A stretch of 64,000 nt of DNA from Frigididesulfovibrio sp031553235 (GTDB lineage: Bacteria; Desulfobacterota; Desulfovibrionia; Desulfovibrionales; Desulfovibrionaceae): contig JAVBLS010000007.1 of the NCBI GenBank assembly GCA_031553235.1, positions 62,001-126,000 on the forward strand, written 5' to 3'. The notes beneath the pieces are model-generated. The model saw nothing but the letters and a program-made list of their open reading frames with translations. It was not told where the DNA came from and did no database searches. Below are positions 35,543 through 44,090 of the stretch, piece by piece. The position numbers and the translations under genes are program-made. The first letter of the stretch is position 1. Each line of letters starts with the position of its first letter.

Positions 35543-36130
35543 TCACGGCCCGTCGGCGGACGGCGCGCCCGAATGACGCGCTTCCAGAGCGGCCAGGGCG
35601 AGGCCCGCCGCTTGCCGAACCTCGGCGTGTTCGTCCCGTGTTCCTTCCAGCAGAATGGACCGGTAAGGGGCCATCAGGTCCGGCCGGGCCTCGGCCAGCC
35701 GGGCCGCGCCCCAGAAAACTCCGGCCCGTAACGGCGCATAGTCCAAATAGTTGTCTTCCCCCCTGCCGGTGTCATGCACATAGGAAAAGAACACCCGAAC
35801 ATATTCCCCTGCCAGCAGCGGACTCCGGGCCAGAATGCAGCCCATGGCCTCGGGCACGCCCCAGCCGAGGTTGCCGGACTCCTCGTTCAAACTCCACATC
35901 AGCCGGCGCATGACCACCCGGGCCGCCTCAGGATCTTTTTCGGCCAGGGCGGCAACGACCGAGCCCAGGCCCAGAGCGGCCTTTTCCCGCTTTTCCGGTC
36001 GGGCCAGCAGGGCCAGAAGCGGACCTACCGGGGCCATGCCTCCGTCGGCCTCGCGCTCGAGGCACTCGCGCCAGTCCGGGCGCTCCAGAAGATCGCTCAG
36101 ACGGACTTTGTCGGAACGGAATCGAGACAT
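35543..36130 (-). CDS. HEAT-like repeat protein (DVU0298-type)
   Basis: A 195-residue, mostly helical soluble protein. Repeated helix pairs (REKAALGLGSVVAALAEKD; DEHAEVRQAAGLALAALEA) look like HEAT/PBS-lyase-type repeats. The segment LNEESGNLGWGVPEAMGCIL is distinctive, and from memory resembles proteins annotated in Desulfovibrio as the DVU0298 family; I have not checked this. It may be a protein-binding scaffold. AGGAGA precedes the ATG at 36130. Confidence 0.7.
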   Translation of the reverse strand: MSRFRSDKVRLSDLLERPDWRECLEREADGGMAPVGPLLALLARPEKREKAALGLGSVVAALAEKDPEAARVVMRRLMWSLNEESGNLGWGVPEAMGCILARSPLLAGEYVRVFFSYVHDTGRGEDNYLDYAPLRAGVFWGAARLAEARPDLMAPYRSILLEGTRDEHAEVRQAAGLALAALEARHSGAPSADGP

Positions 36131-36350
36131 ATTTTCTCCTGTGCGCCTTGGCAACGGGTAAGTTCATGCGCAAAAAAGACCCGGCCGTGCCGGACAAAAA
36201 GTCGTTGCCCCGCCCTTTCCCGGCCGGCCACGTTGCTTCTGCCGCTTATTTAGGATATTATGGGCACAAGGCGCAATGGGCAATCTCCCTACGGCCGCAT
36301 TTCGGCCGAACCCACCACCCCTTGATGCGCGTCGCCGGGAGCAACAGCCT

Positions 36351-39137
36351 ATGGACAAATTTTCCGACGTTCCTTCCCGATCAACCGGTTTTCACGGCGC
36401 CATGCGCGCAGCCCTGTTGTTTTGCGGGGTACTGTTGCTCCTGGTAGCCGTGGCCCTGCCGCTGCTGGACGGGATGGATCGGCACACCCTGGTCGTCGAA
36501 CGCATCCGCGCAACTCTGGACAGAACCTCCGGACAACTGCAGATTCTGCGCCAGGGGTTGGCCCTTCGAGTGGAGCAGGTCGCCAGCCTGATCGCCGGAA
36601 TCGACCCCGGGCACATCGACGCGGTTCTCAAGAGCGCGGTCGCCAATCGGCCGGATCTGCAATTCACGGTTTACAACAAGCGTCTGGAGCCCAAGACTTT
36701 CACCGGCCCGGCGGCGCATCCCCCGGCTGAGCCGCCAGCGACCGACGACGAGGCGGGCTTCATTCCTTTCACGGGCATTACCGGGCTTGATACCGGCCCC
36801 GGCCTGTATGCCGGCCTGGGCTTCGGCAAGAACGGCGACCTCTTGCTGGCCACCCTGCCCCTGAACGCCGCTGCCGTGTCCCGACTGGAAACGGCGGCCG
36901 ACGCCACGCTCGGCATTCTTCCCCTGGCGCCCCTGCCCGACGAACGGCTGGGCGGCCTGGCCCGGACCCCGGCCATGGCCATAACCCAGGAACAGGCGGG
37001 CGCCCTGCTCAGCGGCGGCAAAGAATCGGCAATCATGGAGGCCGGAGGCCGCGCCACGGCCGTGACGGCCCTGGCCGACGCCTCCTGCAGGCCCGTGGCC
37101 CTGCTCTTCGCAGCCCCCTCGTCCGGGAGCCCGGCCCTGCCTTCCGGTTTCGGTCCGGCAACCTCCATCATCCTGGCCCTGCTTGGTCTGGCCGCCCTGT
37201 ACCTGTGGCATGCAACGCAAAAGCAGGCCCTTGCCGAAACCGTCAACGAAAGCCTCAAGGACGTCATGGAAGCGGAGATCAACTCCCTGCCGGAGCCGCC
37301 GCATACCCTGCCGCCTGAGTTGCGCGCCACCTTCGGCATGCTGGCCGACACCCTGGCCACCCGCAAAGATCTGGCCCGCTCGGTTGTGCAGCGTCTGACC
37401 GAAGTCGGGCGTTCCCAGGGAGCGGAATGCCCCGACCCCTCGGCTCAAGACCGCTCGGTTTTGAACCGTTACTACGACAGCGCCGTCAACGGCATCTATC
37501 AATGCGACCCCAGGGGACGGCTCCTGCGCGTCAACCTGCCTTTTGCTCTGATGCTCGGCTATGACTCATCCCTGCAACTGCTGGCCGAGCGTGCGACCAT
37601 GGCCGATCTGTTCACTGTGCCGGATGAGGCCGGACGCGTTCTGGCCGGTCTGCGCGAAGACCCGGGCCGCCACCAGTCGGTGATTTTACGCCTGCACGAC
37701 GGCAAGTCGCGGCCTTTCCGGCTGACCGCCCTGCCCGGCACCGGCGGTGAAAACGAGCCCCTGGAAGGTTTTCTGATTGACCGCGAGCCGGAATTGCTGC
37801 TGGAAAAAGCCCGCCAGGAGCGCGATCTGGCCGTCGAACGCCACGACGCCCTGGCCCTGCTGCTGGCCTCCACCTGCCTGCAGACCCAGGCCTACTTCGC
37901 CCCCCGCCTGCGGCGCGAAGGGGCCCAACCCGCCGGACCCGAGCCGCTGCAACCCGGCCACGAACGGCGCCGGAGCATCAATTCGCTGCAGGGCGTTTTT
38001 GACGACATCTACCGCATCGCCATGGCCGAAGCCCAGGACGTCAGCCCGGTCATGGTGCCCATCGATCTCTACCGGCTCATGGACAAGGTCTATCATCAGG
38101 CCTTGCCCGCCATGGCAGGCAAAGACATCGATCTGATTCTGGATGTGGCCCCGGACATCAGGCAGAAAGTTTCCGGCTCCGAAGCTCTGCTGGGGCACAC
38201 CCTGCTGCGCGGCCTGTTCATGATCACCGCGTCGATACGCGGCGGCAGCGCCATTCTGGGGCTGACCCGCGACCCTTATACCGAACCCGCGCCCGGGACC
38301 ATGCGCCTGATCTTTTCCGCCTCCTGGGTGCCGAATATGGACCTGCCCGAGGAGCAGACGGCCGAAGCCTCCGAAGCCGACCTGCGGGTGGCAGACAAGG
38401 CCATGACCGCTCCGGCCATGAGCCCCCTGGAGGGCCGTGACGAATGGGCGGTGATCGCCTATCTGGTCGAGCGCATGCAGGGCAGGCCTCTGGGTACGGC
38501 CCTCTCCCGCAATGCCCGGGCCGTGCAGTATGTTGTACAGTTGGAAACCAGGGACGCGCCGGCAACAACCGAACCCTCGGCCGGGCCGACGGAAGAGCCT
38601 GCAATTGCCCCGGAAGAAGTGCAACTTGCCGCCGTGGAAGCGGAAGAAGAAGCCTTCCACGAAGATTCCGGCTCCGAAGCCTTTTCTCTGCTGGTCGCAC
38701 CCGAAGAGACGGTCGAAATGGCCGAGGCCGAGACGGATCTGCCCGAAAGCCCCGGCCTGGACATTCTCCTGGTGGATGACAGCCCCAACACCCGCATGCT
38801 CTTTTCCCTCTATCTCAAAAACACCCGGCACCGCATCTCCGAAGCCTATAACGGCCGTGAAGGGGTGGAGGCCGCAGGTTCACGCCGCTTCGACATCATT
38901 TTTATGGACCTGGAAATGCCCCTGATGGACGGCTATCAGGCAACCCGGATCATCCGGGCCATGGAGGCCGACGCCGGCAGAACGCCCACACCCATCGTGG
39001 CCGTCACCGGCTATACCCTGCCCGAGGCCAGACGCGAATGCATGGCTGCCGGGTGCACGGAATTCCTGGCCAAACCCTTCAGCAAAAACGCCCTTCTTTC
39101 CATGATCGCAGCCATCACAACAACCAAGGGGAATTGA
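36351..39137 (+). CDS. Membrane hybrid sensor protein with degenerate kinase core and intact receiver
   Basis: A 928-residue protein. TM1 lies at about 18-40 and TM2 at about 265-287, bracketing a periplasmic sensor. A PAS-like domain starts near 371 (YYDSAVNGIYQCDPRGRLLR). The kinase region (about 480-710) has the general layout of a His-kinase but lacks a recognisable H-box, N-box and DxGxG box; LLGHTLLRGLFMITASI sits where the N-box should be. A Glu/Ala-rich linker leads to a complete receiver domain (about 802-925) with the phospho-Asp in IIFMDLEMPLMDG (Asp853), DDS, VTGYT and the Lys in LAKPF. Start 36351 has GGGAG upstream; 36276 is an alternative. Confidence 0.85.
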   Translation: MDKFSDVPSRSTGFHGAMRAALLFCGVLLLLVAVALPLLDGMDRHTLVVERIRATLDRTSGQLQILRQGLALRVEQVASLIAGIDPGHIDAVLKSAVANRPDLQFTVYNKRLEPKTFTGPAAHPPAEPPATDDEAGFIPFTGITGLDTGPGLYAGLGFGKNGDLLLATLPLNAAAVSRLETAADATLGILPLAPLPDERLGGLARTPAMAITQEQAGALLSGGKESAIMEAGGRATAVTALADASCRPVALLFAAPSSGSPALPSGFGPATSIILALLGLAALYLWHATQKQALAETVNESLKDVMEAEINSLPEPPHTLPPELRATFGMLADTLATRKDLARSVVQRLTEVGRSQGAECPDPSAQDRSVLNRYYDSAVNGIYQCDPRGRLLRVNLPFALMLGYDSSLQLLAERATMADLFTVPDEAGRVLAGLREDPGRHQSVILRLHDGKSRPFRLTALPGTGGENEPLEGFLIDREPELLLEKARQERDLAVERHDALALLLASTCLQTQAYFAPRLRREGAQPAGPEPLQPGHERRRSINSLQGVFDDIYRIAMAEAQDVSPVMVPIDLYRLMDKVYHQALPAMAGKDIDLILDVAPDIRQKVSGSEALLGHTLLRGLFMITASIRGGSAILGLTRDPYTEPAPGTMRLIFSASWVPNMDLPEEQTAEASEADLRVADKAMTAPAMSPLEGRDEWAVIAYLVERMQGRPLGTALSRNARAVQYVVQLETRDAPATTEPSAGPTEEPAIAPEEVQLAAVEAEEEAFHEDSGSEAFSLLVAPEETVEMAEAETDLPESPGLDILLVDDSPNTRMLFSLYLKNTRHRISEAYNGREGVEAAGSRRFDIIFMDLEMPLMDGYQATRIIRAMEADAGRTPTPIVAVTGYTLPEARRECMAAGCTEFLAKPFSKNALLSMIAAITTTKGN

Positions 39138-39142
39138 TCCCG

Positions 39143-41860
39143 ATGTCTCTCGCGCAAAAAATCGGGGGGGGGGCACCCCCCCTCTATTTGATGGACGGCA
39201 CCGCCTTTGTTTTCCGGGGGTTTTACGCCTTCCGCAACATGGCCCGCTCCGACGGTTTTCCCACCAATGCCCTGTATATCACCGCCCGCCTGCTCCTGAA
39301 GCTGATCCGCGAAGAACGGCCCCGGCACTTCGTCTTTCTGCTCGACGGCAAAGGCCCCAATTTCCGGCATACCCTTTTTCCTGCCTATAAGGCCAACCGC
39401 AGCGCCACCCCCGAAGACCTGGTCAAGCAGCTTGAACCGGTCACCCGGCTCATCCCTCTGCTCGGCCTTCCCCTGCTGGTTTCCACCGGGGTGGAGGCCG
39501 ACGACTGCATCGCCTCTCTGGCCCACAGCCACCGCGAGGGGCGCCGGGTGGTCATTCTCGGCGCCGATAAGGACCTGCGCCAATGCCTGCACCCCCAGGT
39601 GGTCATGTGGGACCCGGCGGCCAAAGATGAACGCCTGACCACTATGGAAGACTTCACGGCCGAAAACGGTTTTGCCCCGACCATCTGGCCGGACTACCAG
39701 GCCCTGGTGGGTGATTCCGCCGACAACATTCCCGGCATTCCTCAGGTGGGCCCGAAAACCGCCACGGAGTTGATGCGCGAATTTTCAGGCCTGGAAGAAC
39801 TTTTTGATCGCCTGCCGGCCGTGCCGCCCAAGGTTCGGGCCAAGCTTGAAGGTCGACGCGACGAGGCCCTGCTCTATCGTAAACTGACCACCCTGAGCCT
39901 GGATGCCTGCAGCCATACCCTGGCCGAGCTGACCACCGAGACCCCGAACTTTGACGTCCTGATCCGCTTTTTCGAAGAGTTTGAGCTGCGCTCCCTGATT
40001 CGGGAAGTGGAATCCATGCGCCGGGCCGGCGGTTTCGCGCCCACGGCGGTGGCCCAGATTCCGGCCGCCGCCGTGCCGGAGCCCGGGGTGGAAGCCAAGG
40101 CACCGGCAAAACCGGCCGGAACTCCCGGCAAAGCCCCGGGAACGGGTGCTGCAATGTCGCTCTCGACCGGCCCGCAGGGCAGCCTGCTACAGGCCCCCAC
40201 CGAGGCCGCCCGTTTTGAAATCGCAGCCGGCATCAGGGAACTGCCTGTTCCGGGCAAGACCCTGGCCCTGCTCCCTCTGCCCCAAGGCCTGTTGCTGGCC
40301 TCGGACGATTGGGAGCGCCTGTACCAGGGGCCGGAAGCCCCCCTGCTCTCCTGGCTTGCCGCCGCCGGCACCTCCGCCCTGACTACTCCGGATCTGAAAG
40401 ATCTGCGCAAAAAGCATCCTTCTTTACGCGATCTGCCCATTGGGCTCTGGTTTGATCTCTCTTTAGCCTTTTGGCTTCTGAGCCCCGAGGAGCGCAGCTA
40501 CACCTGGCCGCAACCGCTTTTGCGTCTGGCCGACCGCCTTGGCGAGCCGGTGGACGTCGAGACGCATCCAGGACGGGCCGCCCTGGTCCTGCACGCCTAT
40601 TTGCAGGATCAACTGGCCGGAGCGGTCCTGCATGATGTTTTTCACGGCCTGGAAATGCCCCTGGTGCCGGTGCTCGACGTCATGGAAGAGCGCGGCATCA
40701 CCATTGATTCGGCCTCTTTCGCCGCCTTTCTGGATGAGGTCAGACACAGCCTGGATGCACTGACCGAAAAGATCCACAGCCTGGCCGGGGTGGTCTTCAA
40801 TATCCGCTCCGGGCAGCAACTGGCCGATGTGCTCTTTAATCGCCTCGACCTGCCCAAGGCGGGCAAAACCAAAGGCGGGGCTGCCTCCACCTCGCAGGAG
40901 GCCCTGGACCGACTCGAAGGCAAGCACCCGATCATCGAGCCGCTGCTGGAATATCGCAAGCTGGAAAAGCTGCGCTCCACCTACCTGGAGCCCATGCCGC
41001 GCCTGATGGACACCTGCAACCGCCTGCACACCACCTTCAACCAGACCGGCACGGCCACGGGCCGGCTTTCCTCCAGCAACCCCAACCTGCAGAACATCCC
41101 GGTGCGCGGCCCCCTGGGCGTGCGCATGCGCCGGCTGTTCACGGCCGCGCCGGGCAAGGTGCTGGTTTGCGCCGACTATTCCCAGATCGAGTTGCGGGTG
41201 CTGGCCCACCTCTCGCAGGAACCCACCCTGCTGGAGGCCTTTCACCGGGGCGAGGACATCCACCGCCGCACCGCCGGGCTGCTTTACGAAGTCGCGCCCG
41301 AAGCCGTCACCCCGGAGCAACGCCGCAATGCCAAGACCGTCAACTTCGGCCTGATTTACGGCATGGGCGCCCAGAAGCTGGGCAAAGATCTGGGCATTTC
41401 CCAGAACGAGGCCAAGGCCTTTATCGAGCGCTATTTCGAGCGCCTGCCCCGACTTAAGGAGTTTTACGCCGCCGTGGAAAAGGAGGCCGAAGACCACGGC
41501 TTTGTCTCCACCATGACCGGCAGGCGCCGGCCCATCCCGGACATCCGCTCCCAGAACAACCAGCTGCGCTCGCAGGCCCGCAGGCAGGCCGTGAATTCCC
41601 GCATCCAGGGCAGCGCGGCCGACATAATCAAGCTGGCCATGCCTTTGGTGGAAAACGACCCCGAACTGCAGCGGCTGCAGGCCGCACTGTTGCTGCAGAT
41701 TCACGACGAACTGCTGCTGGAGGCACCGCCTGAAACCGCCCAAGCCGTTGCCGCGCGCCTGGCCGAACTCATGTCTTCGGTCAAGCCCGGCGGTGAAGGC
41801 TTGTCCGTGCCGCTGCCCGCCGATACGGGCAGCGGCCCCACCTGGGCGGATGCGCACTAA
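39143..41860 (+). CDS. polA: DNA polymerase I
   Basis: A 905-residue Pol I. The 5' nuclease domain (about 1-290) has LYLMDGTAFVFRGFYAF, GVEADDCIA and GDSADNIPGIPQVGPKTA. The middle region lacks the DxE exonuclease motif, so proofreading is probably absent, as in Taq. The polymerase domain has motif A CADYSQIELRVLAHLSQEP, motif B RRNAKTVNFGLIYGMG and motif C LQIHDELLLE. Codons 8-14 run through G10-CA-C7 (39164-39182), a slippage-prone and hairpin-forming tract just after the start. ATG 39143 follows the upstream stop by only two bases. Confidence 0.95.
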   Translation: MSLAQKIGGGAPPLYLMDGTAFVFRGFYAFRNMARSDGFPTNALYITARLLLKLIREERPRHFVFLLDGKGPNFRHTLFPAYKANRSATPEDLVKQLEPVTRLIPLLGLPLLVSTGVEADDCIASLAHSHREGRRVVILGADKDLRQCLHPQVVMWDPAAKDERLTTMEDFTAENGFAPTIWPDYQALVGDSADNIPGIPQVGPKTATELMREFSGLEELFDRLPAVPPKVRAKLEGRRDEALLYRKLTTLSLDACSHTLAELTTETPNFDVLIRFFEEFELRSLIREVESMRRAGGFAPTAVAQIPAAAVPEPGVEAKAPAKPAGTPGKAPGTGAAMSLSTGPQGSLLQAPTEAARFEIAAGIRELPVPGKTLALLPLPQGLLLASDDWERLYQGPEAPLLSWLAAAGTSALTTPDLKDLRKKHPSLRDLPIGLWFDLSLAFWLLSPEERSYTWPQPLLRLADRLGEPVDVETHPGRAALVLHAYLQDQLAGAVLHDVFHGLEMPLVPVLDVMEERGITIDSASFAAFLDEVRHSLDALTEKIHSLAGVVFNIRSGQQLADVLFNRLDLPKAGKTKGGAASTSQEALDRLEGKHPIIEPLLEYRKLEKLRSTYLEPMPRLMDTCNRLHTTFNQTGTATGRLSSSNPNLQNIPVRGPLGVRMRRLFTAAPGKVLVCADYSQIELRVLAHLSQEPTLLEAFHRGEDIHRRTAGLLYEVAPEAVTPEQRRNAKTVNFGLIYGMGAQKLGKDLGISQNEAKAFIERYFERLPRLKEFYAAVEKEAEDHGFVSTMTGRRRPIPDIRSQNNQLRSQARRQAVNSRIQGSAADIIKLAMPLVENDPELQRLQAALLLQIHDELLLEAPPETAQAVAARLAELMSSVKPGGEGLSVPLPADTGSGPTWADAH

Positions 41861-41876
41861 ACTGAAGCGTCAAAGT

Positions 41877-42194
41877 TCACCTGCTCTGGCCGAAACAATA
41901 GGCCGCCAGGGGTGCACCCATGGCCCGGCAGGCAAAGGCCTGTCGGGCCATGTCTTTTTTCGCGGCTCCGGCAATGACCATGAGCGGCAACAGATGCTCT
42001 TCGCGCGGATGAGCGGCCCGGGCGTCCGGGGCTTTTTCCCAGGCAACCAGCCTGCGTTCGCGTTCCGCCGGGGCCACGACGCAGAGGGTCTCGTGAAGCC
42101 AGCCGTCAAAGCGCTCCGCGCCGGGAATGGGCTCGTTGCCCTCAAAGCACGGACCGCCGCCATGTGGAATATAATAGGCCGGCATGCGTGACAT
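41877..42194 (-). pseudogene. Relic of a LigB/DODA-type ring-opening dioxygenase (internal deletion)
   Basis: An open frame of 105 codons with a good GGAGGG ribosome binding site. Its first 25 residues (AYYIPHGGGPCFEGNEP) match the N-terminus of DODA-type extradiol dioxygenases. Residues about 35-95 match their C-terminus (WLHETLCVVAP; WEKAPDARAAHPREEHLLPL; MVIAGAA). The central part of a normal protein of about 260 residues is missing while the frame is kept. The His of HGGGP and the late HPREEH remain, but a fold without its middle is unlikely to work. Confidence 0.75.
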
Positions 42195-42214
42195 ACAACC
42201 CTCCATGGTTTTCG

Positions 42215-42330
42215 TTAGAGCATTTTCATTTTGAAAATGTTTATGAAACCATATTGCCGACGGACTTCCGAACGAGCCGTGCAAGCGGCCGCCAAAGCAA
42301 ATCAACTTTTCCAAATCTACTTTGCTCTAA
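42215..42330 (+). repeat. Dispersed palindrome-bounded repeat, copy C
   Basis: Bounded by TTAGAGCA (42215-42222) and TGCTCTAA (42323-42330). The left palindrome is CATTTTCA-TTT-TGAAAATG (42221-42239). The core 42251-42288 reads ATATTGCCGACGGACTTCCG then AACGAGCCGTGCAAGCGG. It sits just upstream of the dioxygenase relic, on the argG side. Confidence 0.78.
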
Positions 42331-42699
42331 CGTGCCCTGCGTTTTCGTGGAAAAACGCGACGCCCCCTCGCGTTCTTCCCCAGCGGGCGGGGCGTCGTCG
42401 GAAAACTCACGGGCCGAAGTCGGGCGGGCCTACGCCGGGGTCAGACAAACAAAGGCCATGCACACCAAGAACCATGAACGTGTTTGCATGGAAAATCCGT
42501 CCTTCCGCCGCTCCGGCGGGCGGGTTGCCATGGGGAAAAGCACCTTCAGTATACCGTCTCCAATGGACATGTCCAGAACATCCGCAACGCAAAACCTCTT
42601 ACGCGCCGACAAAAACAACACCGAATACGGCGGAAGGCCCCTTGACCGGTCCGCCGCCACACGAAGAAAACCCTTGAAGGCCACGGCGTTCCGGGATAG
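42331..42699 (+). other. Long leader region upstream of argG, no gene supported
   Basis: The argG frame happens to be open through this region and even through the adjacent repeat, but the translated sequence has no similarity to argininosuccinate synthase and I read it as non-coding. A 9-bp stem (42358-42366 / 42389-42397) with a preceding GTTTT/AAAAC stem suggests a structured RNA. Confidence 0.4.
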
Positions 42700-42740
42700 A
42701 AATAAGAGCTGTCCCGATTTGGGGCGGCATCTTATTTTTT
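42700..42740 (+). terminator. Leader terminator/attenuator directly upstream of argG
   Basis: AAATAAGA (42700-42707) pairs with TCTTATTT (42730-42737); the stem continues inward with GC-rich pairs around loop GATTT. It is followed by Ts up to 42740, only 20 bases before the argG ATG. No gene ends just upstream, so it is likely to regulate argG. Confidence 0.65.
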
Positions 42741-42760
42741 GCGGCAAGCAAGGAAACGAC

Positions 42761-43987
42761 ATGAAAAAGTCCGGCGTAAAAAAAGTGGTGCTCGCCTACT
42801 CCGGCGGGCTGGACACCTCGGTGATCCTCAAATGGATCAAGGAGGAATACCAGTGCGAGGTGGTCACCCTGACCTGCGACCTGGGCCAGGAAGAAGACCT
42901 GGACGGCGTGGATCAAAAGGCCCTGAGCACCGGTGCGGTCAAAGCCTACGTCGAGGACGTGCGCGAGGAATTCGCCAAAGACTATATTTTCCCCATGTTG
43001 CGCACCGGCGCGGTCTACGAAGGGCGCTACCTGCTCGGTACCTCCATCGCCCGGCCGCTGATCGGCAAAAAGTTGGTGGAAATCGCCCGCAAAGAAGGCG
43101 CGGACGCCATTGCCCACGGCGCCACCGGCAAGGGCAATGACCAGGTGCGCTTTGAGCTGGCCGTCAACGCCCTGGCCCCGGAGCTCTCGGTCATCGCACC
43201 CTGGCGTATCTGGAACCTGCGCTCCCGCACGGACCTTAACGCCTTTGCCGAAAAGCACGGTATTCCGCTTTCCTCGGGTTCCAAACACTACAGTATGGAC
43301 CGCAACATGCTGCACCTCTCCTTTGAGGGCGGCGAACTGGAAGACCCCTGGAACGAAGCCGAATCCGGCAGCTACATTATGACCGTGCCGCCTGAAAAAG
43401 CCCCTGACCGGCCCGAATACCTCGACCTGGAGTTCTTGTCCGGCGACCCCGTCGCCCTCAACGGCAACCCCCTTTCTCCGGCCGGGGTCATGCGCGCCCT
43501 GAACGAAATCGGTGGCCGGCACGGCGTAGGCCGCATCGACATGGTCGAAAACCGCTTTGTCGGCATGAAGTCGCGCGGCGTATACGAAACCCCCGGCGGC
43601 ACCATCATCTACGCCGCCCACCGCGATCTCGAAGGCATCTGCATGGACCGCGAAGTCATGCATATTCGCGACTCCCTGCTGCCCCGCTATGCCGAGGCGG
43701 TGTACAACGGCTTCTGGTATGCCCCGGAACGTGAAGTGATGCAGGCCCTGTTCGATAGAGCCCAGGAGCGCGTCACCGGCACAGTGCGACTCAAGCTTTA
43801 TAAAGGCAACGTTCTACCCGTGGCCCGTAAGTCGCCGCACTCCCTGTTCCGCGTCGATCTGGCCACCTTTGAGCGCGACGAAGTCTACAATCAGGCGGAC
43901 GCCGCCGGTTTCATCCGCTTGAACGGCCTGCGCATTCAGGGCTACCGCCGCGAAAAGCAGGTCATTGATACGGCGCACGGGGATTAG
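42761..43987 (+). CDS. argG: Argininosuccinate synthase
   Basis: A 408-residue ArgG, which joins citrulline and aspartate with ATP in arginine synthesis. The PP-loop is VLAYSGGLDTSVILKW. Family motifs IAHGATGKGNDQVRFE (citrulline/aspartate site) and EGGELEDPWNE are present. ATG 42761 gives the normal N-terminus MKKSGVKKVVLAYSGG with AAGGAAA upstream. argH follows after about 100 bases. A terminator-like hairpin sits just before the gene. Confidence 0.96.
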   Translation: MKKSGVKKVVLAYSGGLDTSVILKWIKEEYQCEVVTLTCDLGQEEDLDGVDQKALSTGAVKAYVEDVREEFAKDYIFPMLRTGAVYEGRYLLGTSIARPLIGKKLVEIARKEGADAIAHGATGKGNDQVRFELAVNALAPELSVIAPWRIWNLRSRTDLNAFAEKHGIPLSSGSKHYSMDRNMLHLSFEGGELEDPWNEAESGSYIMTVPPEKAPDRPEYLDLEFLSGDPVALNGNPLSPAGVMRALNEIGGRHGVGRIDMVENRFVGMKSRGVYETPGGTIIYAAHRDLEGICMDREVMHIRDSLLPRYAEAVYNGFWYAPEREVMQALFDRAQERVTGTVRLKLYKGNVLPVARKSPHSLFRVDLATFERDEVYNQADAAGFIRLNGLRIQGYRREKQVIDTAHGD

Positions 43988-44090
43988 ATCAAACCAAGAT
44001 TAAAGAGCTCGACGTATTTGCCGGGCGGTCGCGAAATCTCCTCAGGATACAACGCAACCGCCCGGTGGTGATCGTAACCGGAGTACAATA

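Noticed and set aside
42164..42760. 199-codon in-frame extension upstream of argG
   Set aside because: It would run through a dispersed repeat and a terminator hairpin, and ArgG starts normally at MKKSGVKKVVLAYSGG.
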